A stretch of DNA of 64,000 nt from Mycolicibacterium sp. YH-1 (GCF_022557175.1 NZ_CP092915.1:5270001-5334000); one strand, 5' to 3'; positions 20,741 through 29,918 are shown, counted from the first letter of the stretch. Numbers and translations: made by a program. The notes: a model not told the origin generated them from the sequence alone.

Positions 20741-20779
20741 CCCTGGGGTGGGAACCGAGACTCGGTTCCCACCCCAGGG
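20741..20779 (+). terminator. Perfect 19-bp hairpin inside the carboxylase operon
   Basis: A 19-bp perfect stem (CCCTGGGGTGGG... pairing with ...CCCACCCCAGGG) around one central base, beginning 6 nt after the HyuB stop and ending 46 nt before the next start. There is no T-run, so it may be a partial terminator or an mRNA-stabilising stem that lowers expression of the last two genes relative to the carboxylase subunits. Confidence 0.55.
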
Positions 20780-20825
20780 TCGGCGGGTCCCGCGCAGTAC
20801 GGCACGCCACCTGAGGAGAATCACG

Positions 20826-21632
20826 ATGGCCACGAAGTTCGACAACGTCCTGACCAGTCCGCCTTCAGGGCGGTCGGTCCCACTGATCCTCGACCACGCG
20901 TCGTACGGGTCGGCACGCATCCTGCGCGGTGCTCCCGTGCCGTGGTCCGAGCCAATTGAATGCCAAAGCTATTTCGGCCAGGCACAGGGGTTGCTACGGC
21001 CCGACACCACCCTGGTCGACATCGGAGCCGCCTACCATCAGCAGTTGTCCGCGCGGCCGGGTCTGCTCGACGCCATGGGTGCGCGCGGCCGTACCGGGTA
21101 CGCACTGAAGACGCTGCTGGCCGATGACGAGCTGGCAGCGTCGGCGGCCCGGTTGGTCGAGGTACTGAGCAAGACTAGCCGCCAGCCCGTCGTGTTGCAG
21201 GTGCCTGCGCCGCTGCGCTGGCTCGCACTGGCGCAAACCCGGTGCGGCAACCACAATCTGGCCGACATCGAGCCAGACCACGGTGAATCAGCATCAATGT
21301 ATCTGGCCGCCTGGTTACGGCGTTTCGAGGCCCTGCCGATAACGCTGCTGCTCCTCGACGGCCGCCGCAACGACGACCCGGCGTTGACCGGCCTGGTGCA
21401 GGAGAATCTGGCCGCCTACACCCCGTTGTCGAACGCGGTCGAGCACTATCGCTGGGGCCTGGCTCTGCGGACCGACGCCGAATTGCTCTTCCACGGTGGC
21501 GAACCGGGTGCTGTTGTGCCGCAGTCCTTCTGGACCGACGGCATCGCCCCGCATGGACGCGCACTGTTTGCCGAGGTGCCGGCCGACGCGGAGCCCGAGC
21601 TCGTACTGACCCAACTGGCGCTTCTCGTCTGA
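20826..21632 (+). CDS. Unknown protein in ketone-carboxylase operon (Apc5-like position)
   Basis: A 268-residue soluble protein that I do not recognise. It starts MATKFDNVLTSPPSGRSVPLILDH and has GAGGAG about 8 nt before the ATG at 20826. No signal peptide, transmembrane segment or known catalytic motif is visible. It contains an Ala/Leu-rich helical middle and a strand-rich LPITLLLLDGRRNDDPAL region. It stands in the position of the accessory fifth gene of the acetophenone carboxylase operon, so a role in complex assembly or activation is possible but is inference from position only. Confidence 0.7.
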   Translation: MATKFDNVLTSPPSGRSVPLILDHASYGSARILRGAPVPWSEPIECQSYFGQAQGLLRPDTTLVDIGAAYHQQLSARPGLLDAMGARGRTGYALKTLLADDELAASAARLVEVLSKTSRQPVVLQVPAPLRWLALAQTRCGNHNLADIEPDHGESASMYLAAWLRRFEALPITLLLLDGRRNDDPALTGLVQENLAAYTPLSNAVEHYRWGLALRTDAELLFHGGEPGAVVPQSFWTDGIAPHGRALFAEVPADAEPELVLTQLALLV

Positions 21633-21677
21633 GCACCGCGCCCAAACCAAGTCCACTACTCACCGAAGGAGATCGCA

Positions 21678-22733
21678 ATGAAAGCTCTCGTCTACCACGG
21701 AGCGGGCCGCAAGTCGTGGGACACCGTCGCAGACCCCCAGATCGAGGCTCCCACCGACGCCATCGTGAAGATCGACGCGACAACGATCTGTGGAAGCGAT
21801 CTGCACATCCTCAAGGGCGATGTCCCCACCGTCCGCGAGGGACGGGTGCTCGGGCACGAGGGCGTCGGCACAATCGTCGAGACGGGAAGTGCGGTCGGCA
21901 CACTGCGAGTCGGCGATCGGGTGATTCTGGCCTGCATCAAGAACTGCGGGCACTGTGACTACTGCCGGCGCGGCATCCACTCGCACTGCGCCGCAGCCGA
22001 AGGCGCCCCAGGAACGGGCTGGATCCTCGGGCATCTGATCAACGGCACTCAGGCCGAGTACGTCAGGGTTCCCTTCGCGGAGACATCGGTACACAAACTC
22101 CCCGAAGGCGTGACCATGGCGCAGGGGGTGATGCTCTCCGACATACTTCCCACCGGGTTCGAGATCGGCGTCCTGTATGGGCGGGTAAAGCCCGGCGATG
22201 CTGTCGCGGTCATCGGCGCCGGACCGGTGGGCCTGGCCGTGATCACCACCGCCGGCCTCCAGGGGGCCGCCCGCGTCATCGCCATCGACGTAGACGAGAC
22301 CCGAGCGCGGAACGCCCTCGACTTCGGTGCGACCCATTGGGTGAACTCGAGTGAACTCGACTGGTATGACCAGGTACTCGCACTCACTGATGGGCAAGGA
22401 GTCGACGTCGCGGTTGAGGCGGTCGGAATTCCCGCGACATTCCAGATGGCGCTGGATATCGTGCGCCCGGGAGGGAACGTCGCCAATGTCGGTGTCCACG
22501 GTCGCTCAGTCAGCCTCGCGCTCCAGGACTTGTGGATCAAGAACATCAACATCTCGATGGGCCTGGTCAACACCAACACGCTGCCGATGCTGTTGCGGTT
22601 GGTCGAGGATGGCGTTCTGAATGTCGACAAATTCGCGACCCACCATTTCGACCTCGGTGATGTCCTCGACGCCTACGACGTCTTCGCTGATGCGGCCAAG
22701 ACGGATGCCCGCAAAGTTGTTCTCAATGGCTGA
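21678..22733 (+). CDS. Zinc-dependent secondary alcohol dehydrogenase
   Basis: A 351-residue medium-chain dehydrogenase. Catalytic zinc ligands are Cys38 (TICGSDLH) and His60/Glu61 (GHEG); an Asp in MLSDILPTGF fits the third ligand of isopropanol-type enzymes. The structural-zinc loop is CIKNCGHCDYCRRGIHSHC, and the coenzyme loop is VIGAGPVGLA. Length and these features resemble isopropanol or secondary alcohol dehydrogenases. Last in the carboxylase operon, 45 nt after the preceding gene with AAGGAG, it probably supplies the ketone (acetone, butanone or an aryl ketone) from the alcohol. Confidence 0.85.
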   Translation: MKALVYHGAGRKSWDTVADPQIEAPTDAIVKIDATTICGSDLHILKGDVPTVREGRVLGHEGVGTIVETGSAVGTLRVGDRVILACIKNCGHCDYCRRGIHSHCAAAEGAPGTGWILGHLINGTQAEYVRVPFAETSVHKLPEGVTMAQGVMLSDILPTGFEIGVLYGRVKPGDAVAVIGAGPVGLAVITTAGLQGAARVIAIDVDETRARNALDFGATHWVNSSELDWYDQVLALTDGQGVDVAVEAVGIPATFQMALDIVRPGGNVANVGVHGRSVSLALQDLWIKNINISMGLVNTNTLPMLLRLVEDGVLNVDKFATHHFDLGDVLDAYDVFADAAKTDARKVVLNG

Positions 22734-22768
22734 CCCCGGACGGCCTGCGTCGGTAGGCACCCATATGT

Positions 22769-23062
22769 CTAGCTGGTGCCGAGCGGGTCAATCGTCCACG
22801 CGATGAAGAACATTGCCGCGCTCACCGTGGCGGTGGTCGCAACGTCGATGGTCCGTGATCGCACCACGAGCAGACCGGCGCGGCTATCGGTCATGGTCAG
22901 GCGCATCGCGGCCGCGACACCCACCCCGATCGCCAGCACCAGCGCGCCTCGGCGCCAATAGCCCGCGGCGACCAGCCCGAACGCCGCAAGAAAGAACAGT
23001 CCGACGGTCAGGATCGGCCACTGACCGGCGAACACCTTGCGGGCGAACTCCCTTGGTGTCAC
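22769..23062 (-). CDS. DUF3017 membrane protein
   Basis: A 97-residue protein with three hydrophobic segments ([35 protein letters not shown] and [15 protein letters not shown]). This is the DUF3017 family, corresponding to Rv3355c. The GTG start overlaps the folD stop (GTGA), so it is translationally coupled to folD as in other mycobacteria. Function unknown. Confidence 0.85.
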   Translation of the reverse strand: MTPREFARKVFAGQWPILTVGLFFLAAFGLVAAGYWRRGALVLAIGVGVAAAMRLTMTDSRAGLLVVRSRTIDVATTATVSAAMFFIAWTIDPLGTS

Positions 23063-23913
23063 TTAATTTTGGCTTCGTCCAGCTCGACGACGTTGGTCAG
23101 GAGGAAGGCCCGTGTCAACGGTCCGACGCCGCCCGGGTTCGGCGAGACGTGCCCGGCGACGTCCCAGACATCGGGGTGGACGTCGCCGACGAGCTTGCCT
23201 GCCTCGTCGCGGCTCACGCCCACGTCCACGATCGCCGCACCCGGCTTCACCATATCGGCGGTGAGCATGTGTCCCACTCCGACCGCGGCAATGATGATGT
23301 CGGCCTGGCGCGTGATGTCCGGCAGATTCCGTGTCCCGGTGTGGCACAACGTGACCGTGGCGTTCTCCGACCGGCGGGTCAGCAGCAGGCCCATCGGTCG
23401 GCCCACCGTGACACCACGACCGATCACCACGACGTGCGCCCCGGCGATCTCCACGTCGAACCGTCGCAGCAGGTGCACGATGCCGCGCGGCGTGCACGGC
23501 AGCGGTGCGGGCTCGTTGAGGACCAGGCGGCCGAGGTTGGTGGGGTGCAGGCCGTCGGCGTCCTTGCCCGGATCGATGCGCTCGAGCGACGCGTTCTCAT
23601 CGAGGTGCTTGGGCAGCGGGAGTTGCACGATGTAGCCGGTGCACTCCGGGTTGGCGTTGAGCTCATCGATGGTCTCGTTGAGCGCCGTCTGGCTGATGTC
23701 GGCGGGCAGGTCGCGCCGGATCGAGGTGATGCCGACCTTCGCGCAGTCGGCATGCTTGCCCCGCACGTAGGCCTGCGACCCCGGATCGTCGCCGACGAGG
23801 ATCGTACCGAGACCCGGCGTGCGGCCCGCGGCGGTGAGAGCCGCCACCCGCTTCTTCAGGTCCTCGAAAATCTCGTCGCGTGTGGCCTTGCCGTCCAGAA
23901 TGATCGCTCCCAC
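23059..23913 (-). CDS. folD: Methylenetetrahydrofolate dehydrogenase/cyclohydrolase
   Basis: A 284-residue bifunctional FolD interconverting methylene-, methenyl- and formyl-tetrahydrofolate. Recognisable are [21 protein letters not shown] near residue 40 (with the catalytic Lys), [22 protein letters not shown], the dinucleotide loop [12 protein letters not shown] and [13 protein letters not shown]. The GTG at 23913 is chosen because mycobacterial FolD begins (M)[13 protein letters not shown]; an ATG nine bases upstream is possible. The toxin-antitoxin pair that lies next to folD in M. tuberculosis is absent here: the OYE-type gene starts 27 nt away. Confidence 0.95.
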   Translation of the reverse strand: MGAIILDGKATRDEIFEDLKKRVAALTAAGRTPGLGTILVGDDPGSQAYVRGKHADCAKVGITSIRRDLPADISQTALNETIDELNANPECTGYIVQLPLPKHLDENASLERIDPGKDADGLHPTNLGRLVLNEPAPLPCTPRGIVHLLRRFDVEIAGAHVVVIGRGVTVGRPMGLLLTRRSENATVTLCHTGTRNLPDITRQADIIIAAVGVGHMLTADMVKPGAAIVDVGVSRDEAGKLVGDVHPDVWDVAGHVSPNPGGVGPLTRAFLLTNVVELDEAKIK

Positions 23914-23940
23914 GCAAGCCATTGTGGCAGGCTCACCAAG

Positions 23941-25083
23941 ATGAACACTCCGCCCAATGTGTTCACCCCGGCCCAGCTCGGCCCGGTGACGCTTCGCAAC
24001 CGCATCATCAAGTCGGCCACCTTCGAGGCGTCCAGCCCGAACTCGCTGGTCACCGACGATCTGATCGAGTTCCACCGCCTGCCCGCAGCGGGCGGCGTTG
24101 GCATGACCACGGTCGCCTACCTTGCGGTGACCCCCGGCGGTCGCACGCAGGGTCCGGTGATCTGGTGGCGCCCGGAGGCCATCCCCGGACTCCGCACCCT
24201 GACCGACGCCATCCACGCGGAGGGTGCGGCCGTCAGCGCGCAGATCGCGCACGCAGGCCCCGTCGCCGATGCTCAGTCCAACAAGACCGAAGCGCTAGCC
24301 CCGATGACGAGCAAGCGCGCGAGGGGTGCCACCCGCGACGACATCGACGACATCGTCGCAGCGCATGCGAGTGCCGCCCGCTTCGCGATCGACGCGGGGT
24401 TCGACGCCGTCGAGATCCACCTCGGGCACGGCTACTTCGTCAGCTCCTTCCTGAGCCCGCTGATCAACAAGCGCGACGACGAGTTCGGCGGCTCCCTGCA
24501 GAACCGCGCGAAGGTGGCACGCAGCGTGGTCGAGGCGGTGCGCCGCGCCGTCGACGACGCCGGAGCGGGCAAGATCGCCGTGACCGCCAAGCTCAACATG
24601 GCTGACGGAGTGGACGGCGGGATCACCGTCGAGGAGTCACTGCAGACGGCGAAATGGCTTCAGGACGACGGCTGCCTGGATGCGATCGAGCTCACCGCGG
24701 GCAGCTCGTTGGTGAACCCGATGTACACGTTCCGGGGCGGTGCGCCGGGCAAGGACGTCCCCGCGCTCGCCAAAGTCGTCCGCGAATACCCTTACTATGA
24801 CGCGTATCTGCTCGACGATGCCCGCCTGTTTCGTGCCGAGCTGACGATGCCGCTGATCCTTCTCGGCGGCATCACCCACCGCGAGACGATGGATCTGGCG
24901 ATGGCCGAGGGATTCGAGTTCATCGCGATGGGACGAGCACTACTGGCCGAACCCGATCTGTTGAACCGCATCAAGGCCGACGGCGACGCGCACACCGTGA
25001 GGTCGGTCTGCACGCACACCAATGACTGCGTGGTCACCATCTACAGCCACACCCACTGCGTCTTGACCGGGTCCCCCGGCTAG
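23941..25083 (+). CDS. NADH:flavin oxidoreductase, Old Yellow Enzyme family
   Basis: A 380-residue TIM-barrel FMN protein. OYE landmarks are the N-terminal [25 protein letters not shown] near residue 102, the [32 protein letters not shown] stretch split around residue 165, and [17 protein letters not shown] at the C terminus. It lacks the Fe-S and C-terminal domains of the 2,4-dienoyl-CoA reductases. It reduces activated C=C bonds; the physiological substrate is unknown. Homologous in position to Rv3359. Its stop forms a CTAG overlap with the stop of the convergent secreted-protein gene. Confidence 0.9.
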   Translation: MNTPPNVFTPAQLGPVTLRNRIIKSATFEASSPNSLVTDDLIEFHRLPAAGGVGMTTVAYLAVTPGGRTQGPVIWWRPEAIPGLRTLTDAIHAEGAAVSAQIAHAGPVADAQSNKTEALAPMTSKRARGATRDDIDDIVAAHASAARFAIDAGFDAVEIHLGHGYFVSSFLSPLINKRDDEFGGSLQNRAKVARSVVEAVRRAVDDAGAGKIAVTAKLNMADGVDGGITVEESLQTAKWLQDDGCLDAIELTAGSSLVNPMYTFRGGAPGKDVPALAKVVREYPYYDAYLLDDARLFRAELTMPLILLGGITHRETMDLAMAEGFEFIAMGRALLAEPDLLNRIKADGDAHTVRSVCTHTNDCVVTIYSHTHCVLTGSPG

Positions 25084-25553
25084 CGTCCCGCGGCCTTGGA
25101 CACCGGCGCGGCCTCGGGCTGGCGGAAGTCCTTGAACTGCAGCATCACCTCGTCGCGGACGATGCGCAGCCCGGAGGTCAGCAGAAGCTTCTTGTCCGAC
25201 ACCGTGTAGTTCACGTCCTCGGTACGGACGCCGAAGCAGCCGTTCTGCAGGGCCGTCGCGGGCAGGGTGAGAAGCGCGCGGTCACTGCGGCGCACTCCGC
25301 GATACTCGTATTGGCCGCCGCCATCGACGCAGATCGCGATCAGGGACCGCGCGGTGCGACCGACCAGCACCGGACGCTGCGGCCCATCACAGCGTGCCGC
25401 CGATGTCACGAAACCATTGCTGTCCATCGTGAGATCGCCCGGCGCCGCGGACGCCGAGGGCAGAGCATCACCCGTTGCCAGGTTGGCGCACAGAGCCACT
25501 GCGATCACGCCCACGGCGGCCGTTGCACGCACCCGGGGACTCGTCATCGCCAT
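25080..25553 (-). CDS. Secreted hypothetical protein
   Basis: A 157-residue protein with a clear Sec signal: basic MAMTSPRVRA, hydrophobic TAAVGVIAVALCANLATG and an Ala-rich SASAAPG cleavage region near residue 36. The mature part is small and beta-rich with three Cys (AARCDGPQ, AICVDGG, NGCFGV), so disulfide formation is possible. I do not recognise the family. It is divergent from the FHA-ABC exporter gene by 114 bp, and its stop overlaps that of the OYE-type gene. Confidence 0.75.
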   Translation of the reverse strand: MAMTSPRVRATAAVGVIAVALCANLATGDALPSASAAPGDLTMDSNGFVTSAARCDGPQRPVLVGRTARSLIAICVDGGGQYEYRGVRRSDRALLTLPATALQNGCFGVRTEDVNYTVSDKKLLLTSGLRIVRDEVMLQFKDFRQPEAAPVSKAAGR

Positions 25554-25667
25554 GGAGCTACGACACCACGACCAACCTCGCCAAGGGCGTCAATCGTGGG
25601 CACGAATACCAAATCGTTAACCCGTCGAAATCAACGCCCGTGCGCGGTACCGATAGAGTTGCCTTCG

Positions 25668-28349
25668 ATGACGCGACCCTCACCGCCCGCGCTGACCGTT
25701 CGGTATGACGGTTCGTCCCGCACCTTCGCGCCAGGAAACGACGTTGTCGTTGGCCGCGATCTCCGTGCCGACGTCCGGATTGCCCACCCGCTGACCTCGC
25801 GTGCCCACTTGATCCTGCGATTCGACCAGGGCCGATGGCTGGCCATCGACAACGGCTCCCTCAACGGGATGTACGTCAACGGCCAGCGCGCCCCCGTCGC
25901 CGACATCGCCGACGGGCTCGGCGTCAACATCGGCAACCCCGATGGGCCCCGACTGACCTTCGAGGTCGGGCATCACCAGGGCGCCGCCGGGTCGCCACCG
26001 CCGACCGAGGCGGTGCCGGTCGCAGGTCGGCCCAGCGCCGCATGGCCCACCCAGCCGCCGCACGCGCCGCCGGCCAACCGGCCCCCGATGCCGCCACCGC
26101 CGGGACCGCGCGCACAGCCGATGTACCCGTCGGGTCAGCAGCCGCGTTACCCGTCGGGCCCCACGCCGATGCCGCCCAGCGGCGGACAGCCCGCCTATCC
26201 GAGCGGCCCGCAGTCGTCGTACCCCAGTGCGCCGCATGCCTACCCGAGCGCGCCGCAGCAGGCGTACCCAACACCGCACGTGTCTCAGCCGATCTCGGGG
26301 CCGTCGGCCGAACCGGTCACCCAGCTGGGCCCGACGGCCGCACCGCGCCAGAGTGAGGGCAATCTCGCCACCAGCATGATGAAGATCCTGCGCCCCGGAC
26401 GGGCGCCGGAGGCTCCTGCGGGGTCGGTCAAGATTGGTCGCGCGACCGATAACGACATCGTCATCCCCGACGTGCTGGCCGGGCGCCACCACGCCACCCT
26501 GGTGCTCACCCCCAGTGGCACCGAGATCCGCGACAACCGCAGCATCAACGGCACATTCGTCAACGGCACCCGTGTCGACGCGGCACTGCTGCGCGACGGC
26601 GATGTGGTCACCATCGGCAACGTCGACCTGGTGTTCACGGGCGGAACGCTGGCCCGGCGCACCGAGACCGAAGCCGCCACCCGCACTGGCGGGCTCGACG
26701 TCAACGGCGTCACCTGGACCATCGAGGGCAATAAGACGCTGCTCGACAACATCTCGCTGACCGCGCGACCGGGCACCCTCACCGCGGTGATCGGGCCGTC
26801 GGGCGCGGGCAAGTCCACCTTCGCCCGACTGGTCGCCGGATACACCCATCCGACCTCCGGCACGGTGACCTTCGAGGGTCATGACGTCCACGCCGACTAC
26901 GCCTCGTTGCGCTCCCGAATCGGGATGGTCCCCCAGGACGATGTCGTGCACGGCCAGCTGACCGTCAAGCAGGCGCTGATGTACGCCGCGGAACTGCGGC
27001 TGCCACCGGACACCACTACGGCCGACCGCGAGCAGGTCGTCATGCAGGTGCTCGAGGAACTCGAGATGACCAAACATCTGGAGACCCGCGTCGACAAGCT
27101 GTCGGGCGGGCAGCGCAAGCGCGCATCGGTTGCACTCGAGCTGCTGACCGGCCCGTCGCTGCTGATCCTCGACGAGCCCACCTCCGGCCTGGATCCCGCA
27201 CTGGACCGCCAGGTGATGACGATGCTGCGCCAGCTGGCCGACGCCGGCCGTGTGGTGCTGGTCGTCACGCACTCGCTGACCTACCTGGATGTCTGCGATC
27301 AGGTGCTGCTCCTGGCGCCGGGCGGCAAGACCGCGTTCGCCGGGCCGCCCAGCCAGATCGGGCCGCAGCTCGGCACCACCAACTGGGCCGATATCTTCAG
27401 CGCCGTCGCGAGCGACCCCGACGGTGCCAGCCGCAAGTTCCTCGAACGCAACGGTCCAGCGGGTCCCGCACCGCAGGCCGGTGAACCCGCCGATCTCGGC
27501 AGCCCAGCCGCCACCAGCGTTATGCGGCAGTTCTCGACCATCGCGCGACGACAGATCCGGCTGATCGTCTCCGACCGCGGCTACTTCATCTTCTTGGCCA
27601 TCCTGCCGTTCATCATGGGCGTGCTGTCGCTCTCCGTGCCCGGCTCCACCGGCTTCGGTCAACCCGATCCGCTCGGCGACGCGCCCAACCAGCCGGGCCA
27701 GGTGCTGGTGCTGCTCAACGTCGGCGCCATCTTCATGGGCACCGCGCTGACGGTCCGCGACCTGATCGGCGAACGCGCGATCTTCCTGCGCGAGCAGGCG
27801 GTCGGCCTGTCCACCACTGCCTATCTGCTGGCGAAGGTCTGCATCTACTCGGTGTTCGCGATCGTGCAGTCCGGCATCGTCACGGCCATCACGCTGATCG
27901 GCGTCGGCATGCCCAAGAATGGCGCGGTGATGCTGGGCAGTAGCGAAACGGCTGCCGCCATCGAGCTGTTCCTGGGAATGGCCGCCACCACCGTGTGCGC
28001 GGCGACGGTCGGCCTCGCACTGTCGGCGTTGGCGAAGACCAGCGAGCAGATCATGCCGCTGCTCGTCGTGGCGGTGATGAGCCAGCTGGTGTTCTCCGGC
28101 GGCCTGATCCCGGTCACGGGCCGGGCACCGCTCGACCAGATGTCGTGGGTGACGCCTGCCCGCTGGGGTTTCGCGGCGACGGCGTCAACGGTGGGCGTCA
28201 CAGACATGGTGAAGCCGCCGATCATGCCCGACGACGCGCACTGGAGGCACACCTCCGGGGCGTGGCTCTTCGACATGGCCATGCTGGCCGCGCTATCGGT
28301 GTTCTACCTGAGCTTCGTGCGGTTCAAGATCCGCCTCAAGGCCGGCTAG
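25668..28349 (+). CDS. Twin-FHA-domain ABC exporter (Rv1747-like)
   Basis: An 893-residue ABCG-like half transporter. FHA domain 1 (about 10-100: VVVGRDLRADV, TSRAH, SLNGMYVNG) is followed by a Pro-rich linker (about 105-225) and FHA domain 2 (about 235-320: VKIGRATDNDIV, SINGTFVNG). The ATPase (about 340-570) has GPSGAGKST, LSGGQRKRASVALELL and LLILDEPTSGLDP; about six membrane segments follow. The order matches Rv1747, a PknF substrate in M. tuberculosis. The linker VTQLGPT threonines are candidate phosphosites. The start ATG is supported by a TAGAGT -10 at 25654-25659, giving an almost leaderless mRNA. Confidence 0.9.
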   Translation: MTRPSPPALTVRYDGSSRTFAPGNDVVVGRDLRADVRIAHPLTSRAHLILRFDQGRWLAIDNGSLNGMYVNGQRAPVADIADGLGVNIGNPDGPRLTFEVGHHQGAAGSPPPTEAVPVAGRPSAAWPTQPPHAPPANRPPMPPPPGPRAQPMYPSGQQPRYPSGPTPMPPSGGQPAYPSGPQSSYPSAPHAYPSAPQQAYPTPHVSQPISGPSAEPVTQLGPTAAPRQSEGNLATSMMKILRPGRAPEAPAGSVKIGRATDNDIVIPDVLAGRHHATLVLTPSGTEIRDNRSINGTFVNGTRVDAALLRDGDVVTIGNVDLVFTGGTLARRTETEAATRTGGLDVNGVTWTIEGNKTLLDNISLTARPGTLTAVIGPSGAGKSTFARLVAGYTHPTSGTVTFEGHDVHADYASLRSRIGMVPQDDVVHGQLTVKQALMYAAELRLPPDTTTADREQVVMQVLEELEMTKHLETRVDKLSGGQRKRASVALELLTGPSLLILDEPTSGLDPALDRQVMTMLRQLADAGRVVLVVTHSLTYLDVCDQVLLLAPGGKTAFAGPPSQIGPQLGTTNWADIFSAVASDPDGASRKFLERNGPAGPAPQAGEPADLGSPAATSVMRQFSTIARRQIRLIVSDRGYFIFLAILPFIMGVLSLSVPGSTGFGQPDPLGDAPNQPGQVLVLLNVGAIFMGTALTVRDLIGERAIFLREQAVGLSTTAYLLAKVCIYSVFAIVQSGIVTAITLIGVGMPKNGAVMLGSSETAAAIELFLGMAATTVCAATVGLALSALAKTSEQIMPLLVVAVMSQLVFSGGLIPVTGRAPLDQMSWVTPARWGFAATASTVGVTDMVKPPIMPDDAHWRHTSGAWLFDMAMLAALSVFYLSFVRFKIRLKAG

Positions 28350-28372
28350 GTCCGCCCAGCTGCCCGCGAGGG

Positions 28373-28936
28373 TCAGTCGCCGCCGAGGACCAGGCCGTGC
28401 GCCACGGCGTAGGCCATCGCCTGATCGATGTCGACCCTGGCCCCGCGGAGCTTCGCGGTGGTCCAGAACGTCGCGTCGACGCGCGCCCCGCGTAGATCGG
28501 CCTGCTCGAGCTTGGCGTCCTGCGTGCGGGCGCCCATCAGGTCCGCGCGCCGCAGCACCGCCTTGCGCAGGTCCGCGCCGACCAGGCTGGCCTCCCGGAG
28601 GCGACAGTCCGACAGGTCCACCTTCTGCAGGTCACACGCCGCGAGCACGGTCAGCGTGAGGTCCACCTCGGTGAACGTCGCCGGCCGCATCCGGCTCTCG
28701 GAGAACACCGATCCGAGCAGACTGCACTGCGCAAACGTGCTGTGCTGCAGGGATGCCCGCCGGAAGTCGCAGTTGCGGAACGCCGAGCCGTAATGCTCCG
28801 ACTCGGTCAGGTCGACACCGGAGAAGTTGCAGTCGGTGAACACCACCCGCTCGGTACGCAGTCGGCTGAGGTCCTCGTCGCGAAAGTCGTGGCCGGTGAA
28901 CTCTTGGTCCACCCACACCTGTTCGGAATCCGCCAT
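28373..28936 (-). CDS. mfpA: Pentapeptide-repeat gyrase-protecting protein
   Basis: A 187-residue right-handed quadrilateral beta-helix built from A(D/N)LXX-type pentapeptides (for example ADLRKAVLRRADLMGAR and KLEQADLRGAR). MfpA mimics DNA, binds gyrase and lowers fluoroquinolone susceptibility. It is the last gene of the sensor kinase-Roadblock-DUF742-GTPase operon, starting immediately next to the GTPase stop, which is the mycobacterial mfp arrangement. Confidence 0.92.
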   Translation of the reverse strand: MADSEQVWVDQEFTGHDFRDEDLSRLRTERVVFTDCNFSGVDLTESEHYGSAFRNCDFRRASLQHSTFAQCSLLGSVFSESRMRPATFTEVDLTLTVLAACDLQKVDLSDCRLREASLVGADLRKAVLRRADLMGARTQDAKLEQADLRGARVDATFWTTAKLRGARVDIDQAMAYAVAHGLVLGGD

Positions 28937-29542
28937 TTATGACGCGTTGCTGAGGTTGGTCAACGCGTACTCGGTGACCGCGATGAGCGACGCCCGCGCC
29001 GAGTGGCGGTCACGGGCATCAACGAGGACTACCGGGATGTGGTCGGGCAGCGCGAGCGCCTTGCGCACTTCCTGCGCTGGATACCTTGGTGCACCGTCGA
29101 ATTCGTTGACACCGATGACGAACGGCAGCTTGCGGGCCTCGAAGAAGTCGACGGCGGCGAAACTGTCCTGTAGGCGTCGCACGTCGACCAGGATGATCGC
29201 GCCGATGGCACCGCGGATGAGGTCGTCCCACATGAACCAGAACCGCCGCTGCCCGGGCGTGCCGAACAGGTAGAGCACCAGATCGTCAGCCAGGGTGATG
29301 CGCCCGAAGTCCATGGCGACGGTGGTGGTGGTCTTGTCCGGTGTCGCCTCGAGACCGTCCAACCCCTGTGAGGCGTTCGTCACGATGGCCTCGGTCCGCA
29401 GCGGCATGATCTCCGAGACCGCACCGACGAATGTCGTCTTGCCAGCACCGAATCCGCCGGAGATCACGATCTTCGTTGAGGCGGTCTCCCGCCGCCGCTG
29501 GGTTGCGGTGTCTCGGGGACCATCAAAGTGCCCGTAGGCCAC
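28937..29542 (-). CDS. mfpB: Conservon small GTPase
   Basis: A 201-residue Ras-like ATP/GTP-binding protein of the conservon (CvnD) family. The P-loop is VISGGFGAGKTTFVG (about residues 26-40), the switch II region GTPGQRRFWFMW and the base-specificity-like motif VIGVNEFDG. It starts inside the 3' end of the DUF742 gene (20-nt overlap). In mycobacteria this GTPase acts with MfpA at gyrase; it probably receives input from the upstream kinase, Roadblock and DUF742 proteins. Confidence 0.9.
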   Translation of the reverse strand: MAYGHFDGPRDTATQRRRETASTKIVISGGFGAGKTTFVGAVSEIMPLRTEAIVTNASQGLDGLEATPDKTTTTVAMDFGRITLADDLVLYLFGTPGQRRFWFMWDDLIRGAIGAIILVDVRRLQDSFAAVDFFEARKLPFVIGVNEFDGAPRYPAQEVRKALALPDHIPVVLVDARDRHSARASLIAVTEYALTNLSNAS

Positions 29543-29909
29543 GCAAGGTCCTTCCTATCAGCTCTCGTCGTTCATCCGTGGTCGCCGACTCCGAAAGGGT
29601 GGCATGCACCCGAAGATACCCTTGCGTCACCAAATCGCCGATCAGCACGCGCGCGACGCCGAGTGGCAAGGACAACAACGCGGCGATCTCTGCGACCGAT
29701 GGGCTGCTCACGCCCAGCTGAAGAATCCGGGCCCGAATGTCGTTACCCGGCCAGCGCGGCGCGGGGCCGGGCTCGAGCGTCCCGACCGGTGCCTCGAGCG
29801 GCAGTTCGACCCGGGAGTTCGTGCGGCCCGACGTCAGGGTGTATGGCCGCACCAGGCTGGGCTCACCCAGCGGTTCCCTGGACTCCCATCCGTCGCGCCA
29901 CCTGTCCAT
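29523..29909 (-). CDS. DUF742 conservon protein
   Basis: A 128-residue DUF742 protein (CvnC type). The family pattern SLVRPYTLTSGRT near residue 18 and the winged-helix-like C-terminal half (VAEIAALLSLPLGVARVLIGDLVTQGYLRVH) are clear. It is the third member of the mfp conservon, 9 nt after the Roadblock gene and overlapping the GTPase gene by 20 nt. Confidence 0.9.
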   Translation of the reverse strand: MDRWRDGWESREPLGEPSLVRPYTLTSGRTNSRVELPLEAPVGTLEPGPAPRWPGNDIRARILQLGVSSPSVAEIAALLSLPLGVARVLIGDLVTQGYLRVHATLSESATTDERRELIGRTLRGLRAL

Positions 29910-29918
29910 GACGTCTCA

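Noticed and set aside
9586..22733. Accessory block considered as a prophage or integrative element
   Set aside because: No integrase, transposase, tRNA target or flanking repeats were seen.
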